Shown: piece by piece, positions 7,190-13,887 of the stretch
How positions within the stretch are numbered: the stretch's first letter is position 1
Layout: every line of letters starts with the position of its first letter
NCBI GenBank assembly: GCA_003171295.1
Contig: PMYF01000363.1
Span: 1-13,887, forward strand
Direction: 5' to 3'
Length of the DNA stretch: 13,887 nucleotides
Origin: Acidobacteriota bacterium
Lineage (GTDB): Bacteria > Acidobacteriota > Terriglobia > UBA7540
Notes under the pieces: model-generated
What the model was told of the DNA's origin: nothing
The model's database searches: none
The model's input: the letters and a program-made list of their open reading frames with translations, nothing else
Program-made: the position numbers and the translations under genes

Positions 7190-8635
7190 ATGAGGATTGG
7201 GCTTTTCATGTCCACGATACTGCTTCTGCTTGTGCCGCGAGCAGCCGTGAGTGCTACATACTACATTGACTTTGCGTCCGGGTCAGATTCAAACGCTGGA
7301 ACCTCCAAAGAAGCGCCATGGAAACGCGCGCCGGGGATGAACGGGTTCGCAGGCCACTACGCGCACAGCCCGGGTGACCGGCTCATCTTCAAAGGCGGCG
7401 TGACCTGGGATGCCACGATTGCCAAGTGGAGCATCTCGGAGAGTGGCGATTCTGGAGCCCCGGACTATTACGGCGCGGACAAGGGATGGTTTGCCGGCAA
7501 CTCGTGGACGAAGCCCATCTTCGACGGTGGGAACATGAACCCTGTGGCTTCGCATCCCTACTTCCTGATCACAGGCTCCTACGTCACCCTGGACAACCTG
7601 CAAGTTCAGAACATCGGGGTGCCGGGGGTGAATCAGGGCAACTACGCCATCGAGTTCCTCAATGACCACGACATCACGGCCCAGAACCTGACCCTGCCCG
7701 TCCTGTCGCGGATTGCTCTCTACTACGCCGGAGGTGATGGGCAAACGCACAATAACCTGACCTTCAAAGATAACGACATCTCCGCGTCCGTCTGGGGGAT
7801 TGCAGTGGGGACAGCGCGGTCGAACACCGTCCTGAATAATGTCGACATTTCGAACAACCGGATTCATGATTTTCACTTGCAGATGGTCACTAAAAGTCAT
7901 ACGGACGGAATCATCGTCTTCACCAATAAGGACCCAGGCCAGTCCATATCGGGGCGAATCTATAACAACCAGTTCTATGGGGACTTCTCGGCCGCCGACG
8001 GCTCAGGATCGGGACTGACGGCTTTCATTTTTATCGACGACTTGCCGGCCGGGACGTTCTACGTCTACAACAACGTGGCTACGTATTCCAAGACTGGTCC
8101 CGGCGCCAGCGCAAGCGCATTTATCAGGCTCATCTCGCACGGCTCGCCTCCGGCAGCCGAAGCTTACATTTACAACAACACGATGGTTGGGGACGAACAC
8201 ACCATTACGGCTTTCATTGCGAGGGAATACCGCAAAGTGGTGCTTGAAAACAACATCTTCGTGGGTGCGAAGTCCGGGGTAGGCATCGAGGATGCCACCA
8301 CGATTTCCGGTCTTACCTCCGACTACAACAACTTCTACGGCTGGGCGTTGGGCCAGTTCGCCAACCTTGTGGGAGGAGCCCGTTCCATCAACTACTTCCG
8401 ATATCAGGGGCTCGGCTACGAAACGCATGGTCTGAGCGTAAATCCGCTGTTTCTGTCCGGGACGGATTTCCGCCTGCGGCCCGATTCGCGGGCAATTGGA
8501 GCAGGCATCAACCTGTCCTCGGTATTTACCACCGACGCGGCGGGAAGCCCCCGGCCAAGCACGGGGGCTTGGGATCTGGGAGCCTATCAGACCGCGAATT
8601 CTGCATCGAAGCGCAGTGTGACAAAAACCCATTGA
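7190..8635 (+). CDS. Secreted right-handed parallel beta-helix repeat protein
   Basis: A 481-residue exported protein. Residues 1-22 form a signal peptide (short basic start, leucine-rich core, probable cleavage after AVSA). The mature start YYIDFASGSDSNAGT (24-38) followed by APWKRAPGM (42-50) is the hallmark opening of right-handed beta-helix proteins related to polysaccharide lyases. Coil repeats are marked by IYNNQF (257-262), YVYNNV (291-296), YIYNNT (326-331) and LENNIF (352-357), and the end WDLGAYQ (461-467) is the usual cap. A role in cleaving, epimerising or binding the EPS made by this locus is inferred; no catalytic set could be assigned. No PEP-CTERM motif or C-terminal anchor is present. 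GGAGG lies 5 nt before the ATG, the best ribosome site in the window. It is the only plus-strand gene and splits the minus-strand series, so it is regulated separately. Confidence 0.87.
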   Translation: MRIGLFMSTILLLLVPRAAVSATYYIDFASGSDSNAGTSKEAPWKRAPGMNGFAGHYAHSPGDRLIFKGGVTWDATIAKWSISESGDSGAPDYYGADKGWFAGNSWTKPIFDGGNMNPVASHPYFLITGSYVTLDNLQVQNIGVPGVNQGNYAIEFLNDHDITAQNLTLPVLSRIALYYAGGDGQTHNNLTFKDNDISASVWGIAVGTARSNTVLNNVDISNNRIHDFHLQMVTKSHTDGIIVFTNKDPGQSISGRIYNNQFYGDFSAADGSGSGLTAFIFIDDLPAGTFYVYNNVATYSKTGPGASASAFIRLISHGSPPAAEAYIYNNTMVGDEHTITAFIAREYRKVVLENNIFVGAKSGVGIEDATTISGLTSDYNNFYGWALGQFANLVGGARSINYFRYQGLGYETHGLSVNPLFLSGTDFRLRPDSRAIGAGINLSSVFTTDAAGSPRPSTGAWDLGAYQTANSASKRSVTKTH

Positions 8636-8689
8636 TCGCCAGTGCCCTGTTGGCCGTTCAAACCTGTCCCCATGACATCGGCCGAACCC

Positions 8690-8806
8690 CATCTTCAGAG
8701 GCCGTCTCAAAACTCCGCGTCGCCCGCTGTAGCGGCGATGTCCTCATCGCCGGTCGCCGGTGGGGACACCGGCGCTACAACCAAGGGTTTGAGACAGCAT
8801 CTTCAG
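8690..8806. mobile_element. Small non-autonomous transposon-like (MITE-like) insertion
   Basis: The 177-bp gap between the convergent beta-helix and polymerase genes holds a compact element of about 99 bp. Its ends carry GTCTCAAA (8704-8711) and the inverse TTTGAGAC (8788-8795). Immediate flanks are identical 9-bp direct repeats CATCTTCAG (8690-8698 and 8798-8806), which look like a target-site duplication. The interior is a long imperfect inverted repeat (8728-8753 against 8756-8779, arms starting TGTAGCG) made of two small hairpins: GGCGAT/ATCGCC (8733-8750) and GCCGGTG/CACCGGC (8756-8773). There is no coding capacity. It may also end transcription from both sides through its hairpins. Confidence 0.6.
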
Positions 8807-8812
8807 CAGAGG

Positions 8813-10261
8813 CTATACCTGGCCCCAGCTCAATGATTTGGAATTGGCAGGTCCAGCCTTGACCAGGGGAGGGCCGTTTTCCGGAGTGCCGGTCATGACG
8901 CCCGCGGGGAGGGCCACCGGTCGTTTCAGCCGTCCATAAACGATCGAAGCCGCAATGAGGATCCAGAGCATGTATCCTTCCTGGCCCCACGCGTACATGG
9001 CCACCCCTAACATCATGAAATAATAGATGGTCATGGTGACAAAAAGGGTAAGACTCAGATATCGATCGGGACTGGGAAGGCGCCGGAAGTCTCTCCAGGC
9101 CAGGAATGCGGGCATCAGGAGCAAACAGGCAATCAGCAACAAGCCGACATAGCCTGTCTCCAGCATCAACTCGATCCAGGCACTGTCACAGCTCAAGAAG
9201 GGCATTCGATGCCCGGCCAGCTCCCCCTCGAGGTTGAGGTCAACGAAGGACTCCATTCCGTATCCCCAGAGTTCTCGGCGGAAGTCCCGCGCCAGCGTCG
9301 CCTGCGCAATGCGCCTGAGTTCGAAGCGGTATTCAGTCGACAGACCTTTCGGATTGCCCCACCTCACATCGAAGGTCTCCCCGTACAGATCCCTGATGGT
9401 CTCAAGAACACCCGGACGAATAATCAGAACGGCGAGGGCCAGGGCAGCGATGACCATTTGATATTTGCGCATCTTGCCGGGCTCAAACAAGAACAAAAGG
9501 ATAAACGCCAGGATGATCCCCAACCAGGGGCCTCGGCTGACGGTCTTGTAAATGTTCAAAAACATCAGCAGGATGGCCACCCAAAGAAAAACCCTCTTCC
9601 TTCGGGATTCAGCCACCTTGAATAAGTGCATGGCGAGAGTAATTCCAACAGCCAGCGCCGCGCCGTATAAGATACGGTGTGGGAAGGTGGCCGAGATCCC
9701 ACCTCCATGGCCAAAGCTTACCCCCAGGGTCGCGGCAATTCTGCCCTCGCCTATCGGAAACAGGCTGAGAACGCTCCAGTTCGTGTACGCCTCGAAAAAC
9801 CCGAAGATGGAGCAGACGAAGATCGCGCTTACCATCGCATAGAGGATCCGGTAAATCGTCTGAACACTCGAAATCGTCTTCACGTAAATGATGTACAGGC
9901 AGTAGTACTCCAGCACCTCCGCCAGCAGCTTCTTGATGCTCATGAGCGGGACGATGGAGTTGGCGGTGGAAACCAGGCTCCAAGCCACATTCGCAACCAT
10001 AAGCAAAGCAAGCGGGACCCTCTGCACCGGGGATGCTTTGGAATCTGGGCTCATCCGAAAGATGAAGAAAACCAGCAACGTCACGAGGATCAGCCTCTGA
10101 CCCGTCACGTCGAAAAGACCCGGAATGGGGATTTTGCACGCCGCGGGAATCAGCAGGCAGGCGAACGCAGCGAAAGGCAGCGCCTGCTCCAGGCCCCCCA
10201 CCAAGGCAATTGCGGCCAGAATCAGAATTGCAACACTAAGAATAACAATGATGAGTGCCAT
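8813..10261 (-). CDS. O-antigen ligase/polymerase-like membrane protein (Wzy role)
   Basis: A 482-residue integral membrane protein with about 11-12 hydrophobic segments (for example 2-22, 57-70, 140-155, 192-212, 222-238, 244-260, 368-385, 403-420 and 426-444). SRGPWLG (242-248) is the arginine-containing motif of the O-antigen ligase/Wzy superfamily. A long periplasmic-type loop (about 286-365) ends in GHRMPFLSCDSAWIELMLETG (350-370), corresponding to the family's conserved 'H...E.G' region. As there is one flippase and no other polymerase in the window, joining of flipped repeat units into EPS is the likely job; a ligase role is the alternative. The last 30 residues are polar and proline-rich. 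The ATG has no clear ribosome site. The stop falls 6 bp from the right flank of the inserted repeat, so the gene end is intact. Confidence 0.85.
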   Translation of the reverse strand: MALIIVILSVAILILAAIALVGGLEQALPFAAFACLLIPAACKIPIPGLFDVTGQRLILVTLLVFFIFRMSPDSKASPVQRVPLALLMVANVAWSLVSTANSIVPLMSIKKLLAEVLEYYCLYIIYVKTISSVQTIYRILYAMVSAIFVCSIFGFFEAYTNWSVLSLFPIGEGRIAATLGVSFGHGGGISATFPHRILYGAALAVGITLAMHLFKVAESRRKRVFLWVAILLMFLNIYKTVSRGPWLGIILAFILLFLFEPGKMRKYQMVIAALALAVLIIRPGVLETIRDLYGETFDVRWGNPKGLSTEYRFELRRIAQATLARDFRRELWGYGMESFVDLNLEGELAGHRMPFLSCDSAWIELMLETGYVGLLLIACLLLMPAFLAWRDFRRLPSPDRYLSLTLFVTMTIYYFMMLGVAMYAWGQEGYMLWILIAASIVYGRLKRPVALPAGVMTGTPENGPPLVKAGPANSKSLSWGQV

Positions 10262-10311
10262 GATTGGTTTTAGTGATCCCCGCTATCCGAATGCAGAGCC
10301 AGAACGTTCCC

Positions 10312-10332
10312 CCTGTTGGGTCGGTCAACAGG
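10312..10332 (-). other. Stem-loop spanning the stop codon of the glycosyltransferase gene
   Basis: CCTGTTG (10312-10318) and CAACAGG (10326-10332) form a perfect 7-bp stem with a 7-base loop covering the TGA at 10327-10325, within the junction to the polymerase gene (63-bp gap). No T tract follows on the minus strand, so it is not a standard terminator. Confidence 0.4.
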
Positions 10333-11386
10333 CTGGATGCCTTGGCCTCGTATCAGTCCCCTCTCGGTCGCCTTCCGACTCACGATCCTGTCGCGTGGCT
10401 CGGGCGGCCTTCTCCACTTGCCGAGTCCAGGCTTCCAATCCTATGCTCCAGCGCAGAATCTTGTGCCATTTTGCCAGCGAGTGGCGGAGCGAGTCTTTAT
10501 CGAGTCTTGCGGAAGGAATGGATAGAAGCACCCCCAGGACTGCGATGCGCAGGATCGAAATCAGGAGCATAGTGAGACGATAGAGAGCCGCATAGAAAGG
10601 CCCGTGCGTCTTCTCCAAAAACCTCAGCAGCGCCTCCTTCATTAATGGGCTGACAAAGGCCTCCCCGCCTCGTTTCTTGGAACTCTGCCCGCCGTGATGC
10701 ACGATCGTCGCGGAGCCCAGGTAATAGACCTTTTTCCCAGCCTTCTTGGCTTTGTAACAGAGGTCGAGGTCTTCCGAGTACATAAAGTAGTCTGTACTGA
10801 ACAACCCCACTTGCTCGAAGACTTCCCTTTTGATCATGAGGCAGGCCCCTGACACCACCTCCACTTCCACGGGTCTTCCGTGGTCAGGTTCGAACAGGGG
10901 CCGCATGCCCCATAAATTCAGCCTGGGAGTGAGCCGCCTCAACTGCTCAGCGTCTGCAATCTGGTTCAGGATCGTAGGATATGCCTTGATGCAACTGGTT
11001 TGGACTGAGAGGTCGGAATTCAGCAATTTAGCCCCCACAATGGCAGCATCAGGAGCCGTGTCCAGAACGGAAACCATTTCCTTGATTGCTGACCCAACTA
11101 CTTCAGTGTCCGGATTTAGGAAGAGTGTGTTTCTGCCCTTTATGTGATCAAAGCCGAGATTGTTGGCTTTGGCAAAGCCAAGATTCTCTTTGCTCTGAAT
11201 GAACTTGACCTGCGGGAACTCCCTTCTGATCATTTCGTCACATCCGTCAAAGGATGCGTTGTCGATGACGATGACCTCAAAGTCTAGGTCCTTTGTATTG
11301 CCGTAGACACTTGCGAGGCACTTCTGGAGATAGGACGCAGAGTTCCAATTGACGATGATGATGGTCAGATCGGGTTGTTCATCCAT
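10325..11386 (-). CDS. Glycosyltransferase family 2, rhamnosyltransferase (WbbL)-like
   Basis: A GT-A fold glycosyltransferase of 353 residues from the ATG at 11386. It opens with LTIIIVNWNS (7-16) and has VIVIDNAS (38-45), ENLGFAKANN (67-76), the nucleotide-sugar and metal motif NPDTE (91-95), GACLMIKR (180-187) and the acceptor-side motif SEDLDLC (204-210), then HHGG (230-233). This order is that of WbbL-like enzymes, which add one sugar, often rhamnose, to an undecaprenyl-linked intermediate at the inner membrane. One hydrophobic segment near 270-290 suggests membrane association; the tail is highly charged. The frame opens at a TTG at 11407, but GGAGG at 11403-11399 lies inside that extension and 12 nt ahead of the ATG, so the ATG is preferred. 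It is followed by the polymerase gene. Sugar specificity is not readable. Confidence 0.9.
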   Translation of the reverse strand: MDEQPDLTIIIVNWNSASYLQKCLASVYGNTKDLDFEVIVIDNASFDGCDEMIRREFPQVKFIQSKENLGFAKANNLGFDHIKGRNTLFLNPDTEVVGSAIKEMVSVLDTAPDAAIVGAKLLNSDLSVQTSCIKAYPTILNQIADAEQLRRLTPRLNLWGMRPLFEPDHGRPVEVEVVSGACLMIKREVFEQVGLFSTDYFMYSEDLDLCYKAKKAGKKVYYLGSATIVHHGGQSSKKRGGEAFVSPLMKEALLRFLEKTHGPFYAALYRLTMLLISILRIAVLGVLLSIPSARLDKDSLRHSLAKWHKILRWSIGLEAWTRQVEKAARATRQDRESEGDREGTDTRPRHPAC

Positions 11387-11478
11387 TCGCGTGGCGGACC
11401 TCCGCAAGGCGCTAACCAGGCCGGCCAGAGACCGGGGCTATGAACGTTTGACTTCGTCCAAATTCGGACGGGGGGCAA

Positions 11479-13356
11479 TCAAGAGCCGATAAACTTCTGG
11501 TGCCACAATTCGAAGGAAATCAATAGGTCAATCTGGCGCATGTAATCGTGGCGGCGAGCTTCGTGGTCAGCCACCAGTTCCTCGATATACTTGCGATTGA
11601 AATATCGATGAATGGCGGCCCCGTCGCTCAATAGGCATTCACCTATGTAGTGTCGCATGCGCCCACGGAGCCACTCGTCGATCGGGTTATCAAAGCCCTT
11701 CTTCTTCCTGTTAACAACTTCCCTGGGAAGCCATTTCCGAAGAGCCTTCTTGTGTAGGTACTTCCCCCGGAGCCAACGCAGCTTCAAATTGGGTGGGAGA
11801 GTTTCAATGAACTCCACCAAACGAACATCGAGGAATGGCACCCTGACTTCCAAGGAGTTTGCCATCGAAGTCTTGTCGGCCACCATCAACAAATCATCGG
11901 GAAGGTTCGTGCGAGTATCAATATAGAGCATCTGAGTGAGAGGATCGAGATCTGCAACATCGGTCTGCCAACGGCGAAGGGCTTCCCGCGCTTGCTGGCC
12001 ATTCGTGGAGAGTTCCCGCTGAAGCCAAGGCTGATATAGCCGGGCTTTCATGGAAGGGCTGAAGAAGGAGTACACCTTCACAAACCTGGTCAGCACGTCC
12101 GGCTCATTCAGGGACGTAACACCTCTTCTCAGCCTTTCGTTGCGGGTGAAGCGCTCGACGGCTCCGGGAATAAGGCGCTCAGTAAGAAACTTGGGAAGCC
12201 GACTGTAGACACCCGAGAGCTTGATTCCTATGTAGCGGTGATATCCGGCCCAAGGCTCGTCGGCTCCCTGACCAGTCAACGCCACTTTCACTTTCCGGCT
12301 CGCGATCAGGCTCACGAAATAGAACGCGGCAGCGGTTTCGTTGCCAACGGGCTCCTCTAGATCCCAAAGGTATCGGTCATAGTACTTCGCATAGTCTTCG
12401 GGACCTACAATCATCTCGGAATGGTCGGCACCGAATCGATCCGCCATCTCCCGGGCATCGCGAGTTTCGTTTGTCTTTTCGCCCTGCGCAAAGCCGATAG
12501 TGAATGTGTGGACAGGCCCGTTTGTGTGCTTTCGCATGAGCGCCAAAAGGGCGCCAGAGTCAATACCCGAACTCAGGAAGAGTCCGACCGGAACATCGCT
12601 TCGCATTTGAAGGCGAACCGCGTCTTCGACTAGGCCCCTATATGTCTCCACCAGTTGGCTCTCATCGACGTCACGACGGATTTGGGGCTTCACCTTCCAA
12701 TAGCGCCTCATGGTCATGCCGTCGGCATTTATCATCATCCAGTGGGCAGGAGGTAGCTTTTTGATTTGCTCAAACAGGGTATCCGGTGATGGAACGTAAT
12801 GGAGCGTGAACAACAAGCCCAAGGCCTTAAGATCTACGAGCCTGGCACAGGCAGGGTCCTCGAGCAGCGCCTTAATTTCCGAGCCAAACAGGAATCTGTC
12901 ACGGAGAACAGCATAGTAGAGAGGCTTGACGCCCATATGATCTCGAGCCAGGAAGAGTCTCTTTCGATTGGCATCCCATAACGCAAAAGCAAAGATCCCA
13001 TTAAAGCGGTTAACGCACTCTGTTCCCCATTCCTCAAAGCCATGGATTATGACTTCGGTGTCAGAACGAGTTTTGAAGACATGCCCCTTCTTCGCGAGCT
13101 CTTCTCGTATTTCGATGAAATTGTAGATTTCTCCGTTGAAGACCACGAAAAGGCTGTTGTCCTCATTGCTGATGGGCTGAGCCCCACCGCCAAGATCAAT
13201 GATGCTGAGCCTTCGGTGCCCAAGCCCAACTTCCCCGGAAATGAAAAAGCCGGACCCATCTGGCCCCCTGTGCTGAATGGCGGAGGTCATCCTTTCGACG
13301 AGTTGTCTTTCTACAGGCTTGCCGCTAGATTGAAAGACACCACAGATGCCGCACAT
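11479..13356 (-). CDS. asnB: AsnB-like glutamine-dependent amidotransferase of the EPS locus
   Basis: A 625-residue two-domain enzyme. The N-terminal Ntn-type glutaminase starts MCGICGVF, with Cys2 as the nucleophile once Met1 is removed, followed by RGPD (30-33), GHRRLSIID (46-54) and FNGEIYN (73-79). The synthetase domain carries the ATP-binding loop LSSGIDSG (261-268), where classical AsnB has SGGxDS, and GQGADEPWAGY (362-372). Length and layout fit asparagine synthetases. In EPS loci, AsnB-like members are thought to amidate sugar carboxylates (as proposed for WbpS), and exosortase loci commonly carry such an amidotransferase; that role is inferred from context. The ATG directly follows the upstream glycosyltransferase stop (TAG-ATG), so translation is probably coupled, with GGAG about 10 nt upstream. 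General asparagine synthesis remains possible. Confidence 0.92.
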   Translation of the reverse strand: MCGICGVFQSSGKPVERQLVERMTSAIQHRGPDGSGFFISGEVGLGHRRLSIIDLGGGAQPISNEDNSLFVVFNGEIYNFIEIREELAKKGHVFKTRSDTEVIIHGFEEWGTECVNRFNGIFAFALWDANRKRLFLARDHMGVKPLYYAVLRDRFLFGSEIKALLEDPACARLVDLKALGLLFTLHYVPSPDTLFEQIKKLPPAHWMMINADGMTMRRYWKVKPQIRRDVDESQLVETYRGLVEDAVRLQMRSDVPVGLFLSSGIDSGALLALMRKHTNGPVHTFTIGFAQGEKTNETRDAREMADRFGADHSEMIVGPEDYAKYYDRYLWDLEEPVGNETAAAFYFVSLIASRKVKVALTGQGADEPWAGYHRYIGIKLSGVYSRLPKFLTERLIPGAVERFTRNERLRRGVTSLNEPDVLTRFVKVYSFFSPSMKARLYQPWLQRELSTNGQQAREALRRWQTDVADLDPLTQMLYIDTRTNLPDDLLMVADKTSMANSLEVRVPFLDVRLVEFIETLPPNLKLRWLRGKYLHKKALRKWLPREVVNRKKKGFDNPIDEWLRGRMRHYIGECLLSDGAAIHRYFNRKYIEELVADHEARRHDYMRQIDLLISFELWHQKFIGS

Positions 13357-13887
13357 CTAACTCACACTCCAGGCTTCCCGCTTATGTCTTATCTTGTTAA
13401 ACAGTTGCCCAAACCTTGTCGAAATCCTTCGGTTCAAGATCTGACGATAAAGTTGAGCTTCTTTTGGTGTGACCAGCCTTTGTCGGCGCCGCAAGAGGAA
13501 TCGCAGGTATCCCCACAACATCGCCAACCCACCCAACAGAAATGGCTTACCAACAATAACCCGATGGAAAAACTTCAGGGCAAAGAAAAGGCTCCCACCA
13601 CCCGTCAAGTAGTAAATTTCGCCGTGCAGGCTAGCCGTTCGCAGGGGCCCAATACCTGCCCCTTCAGGTCTCAGGTGGTAGAACTTGATCTCTTCGAAGT
13701 GTCTGGTCTTCCATCCCTTGGACTGAGCCCTTATTTCATCCACGGTGTCCCAGCCTCGAGAAGGAACAAAACCACCGATCTCCGCAAAGCATCTCCTTCT
13801 AACGACTTTCGTTGCGCCGGCAGCGTGGTAGGCGGGCATCTTGATAGGAAACCATCGATTGTTGTTGCCTTCCAGGTAGATGCCTGA
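13357..13887 (-). CDS. Glycosyltransferase family 2, C-terminal part only (N-terminus beyond the window)
   Basis: The frame is open from the right edge to a TAG at 13359-13357, showing 176 residues of the C-terminal part. The segment FPIKMPAYHAAGATKVVRR, then CFAEIGGF and RGWDTVDEIRA, then GWKTRHF and FYHLRPEGAG, matches the acceptor-binding half of EPS family 2 glycosyltransferases; WDTVDE holds the acidic residues of the conserved 'WDt.DEi' motif. The tail is hydrophobic (about 100-130 of the visible part) and then basic, suggesting inner-membrane association. The catalytic nucleotide-sugar half lies outside the window. An ATG at 13839 is in frame but lies within the domain, so it is not the true start. 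The stop abuts the amidotransferase ATG, consistent with one operon. Confidence 0.85.
   Translation of the reverse strand, partial: SGIYLEGNNNRWFPIKMPAYHAAGATKVVRRRCFAEIGGFVPSRGWDTVDEIRAQSKGWKTRHFEEIKFYHLRPEGAGIGPLRTASLHGEIYYLTGGGSLFFALKFFHRVIVGKPFLLGGLAMLWGYLRFLLRRRQRLVTPKEAQLYRQILNRRISTRFGQLFNKIRHKREAWSVS

Noticed and set aside
8560..8635. PEP-CTERM sorting signal at the end of the beta-helix protein
   Set aside because: The C-terminus is short and polar with no PEP motif, no hydrophobic helix and no true basic anchor, so it is not an exosortase substrate.
11455..11470. Small inverted repeat after the amidotransferase stop as a terminator
   Set aside because: The stem is only about 5 bp (CGTCC/GGACG) and lacks a T tract.
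13042..13887. Long open frame on the plus strand, 281 codons to the edge
   Set aside because: It lies antisense to the amidotransferase start and the partial glycosyltransferase, both well supported by motifs; its translation is low-complexity with no domain.

Overview
The window is about 13.9 kb of GC-rich bacterial DNA carrying the interior of an exopolysaccharide (EPS) assembly locus with a linked exosortase. Eleven protein genes are supported. Ten lie on the minus strand, so the locus is read from right to left; one lies on the plus strand. Both edges cut through genes: a family 2 glycosyltransferase at the right edge lacks its N-terminal part, and the exosortase at the left edge lacks its C-terminal part with the catalytic residues. 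I saw no rRNA, tRNA or CRISPR array.

Layout in minus-strand reading order: glycosyltransferase (partial, 13887-13357); AsnB-like amidotransferase (13356-11479), starting directly after the glycosyltransferase stop; second family 2 glycosyltransferase (11386-10325); O-antigen ligase/polymerase-like membrane protein (10261-8813). A small transposon-like repeat (about 8690-8806) follows. A plus-strand secreted beta-helix protein (7190-8635) then interrupts the series, with a divergent intergenic region (7031-7189). The minus series resumes with a Wzx-type flippase (7000-5516), a hexapeptide-repeat acyltransferase (5450-4755), a pyruvyltransferase-family protein (4758-3466, overlapping by ATGA), a repeat-filled gap (3212-3465), a FemAB-like protein (3211-2159), a NodB-fold polysaccharide deacetylase (2094-673) and the exosortase (603 to the edge).

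The set reads as a Wzx/Wzy-type pathway. Glycosyltransferases build a lipid-linked repeat unit. The amidotransferase, acyltransferase and pyruvyltransferase probably decorate its sugars. The flippase exports it and the polymerase joins the units. The deacetylase and the beta-helix protein are candidates for modifying or trimming the finished polymer. An exosortase together with a FemAB-like protein, a deacetylase and an AsnB-type amidotransferase matches, by gene content, the known exosortase (XrtA/PEP-CTERM) EPS loci. No PEP-CTERM target protein is visible here.

The host is inferred, not proven. Short inverted repeats containing TGTCATnCTGAGC and GTAGCG-type hairpins between genes are, from memory, common in Acidobacteriota and some other soil phyla. 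With GTG starts and weak Shine-Dalgarno sites, this makes an uncultured Acidobacteriota-like soil bacterium the best guess.
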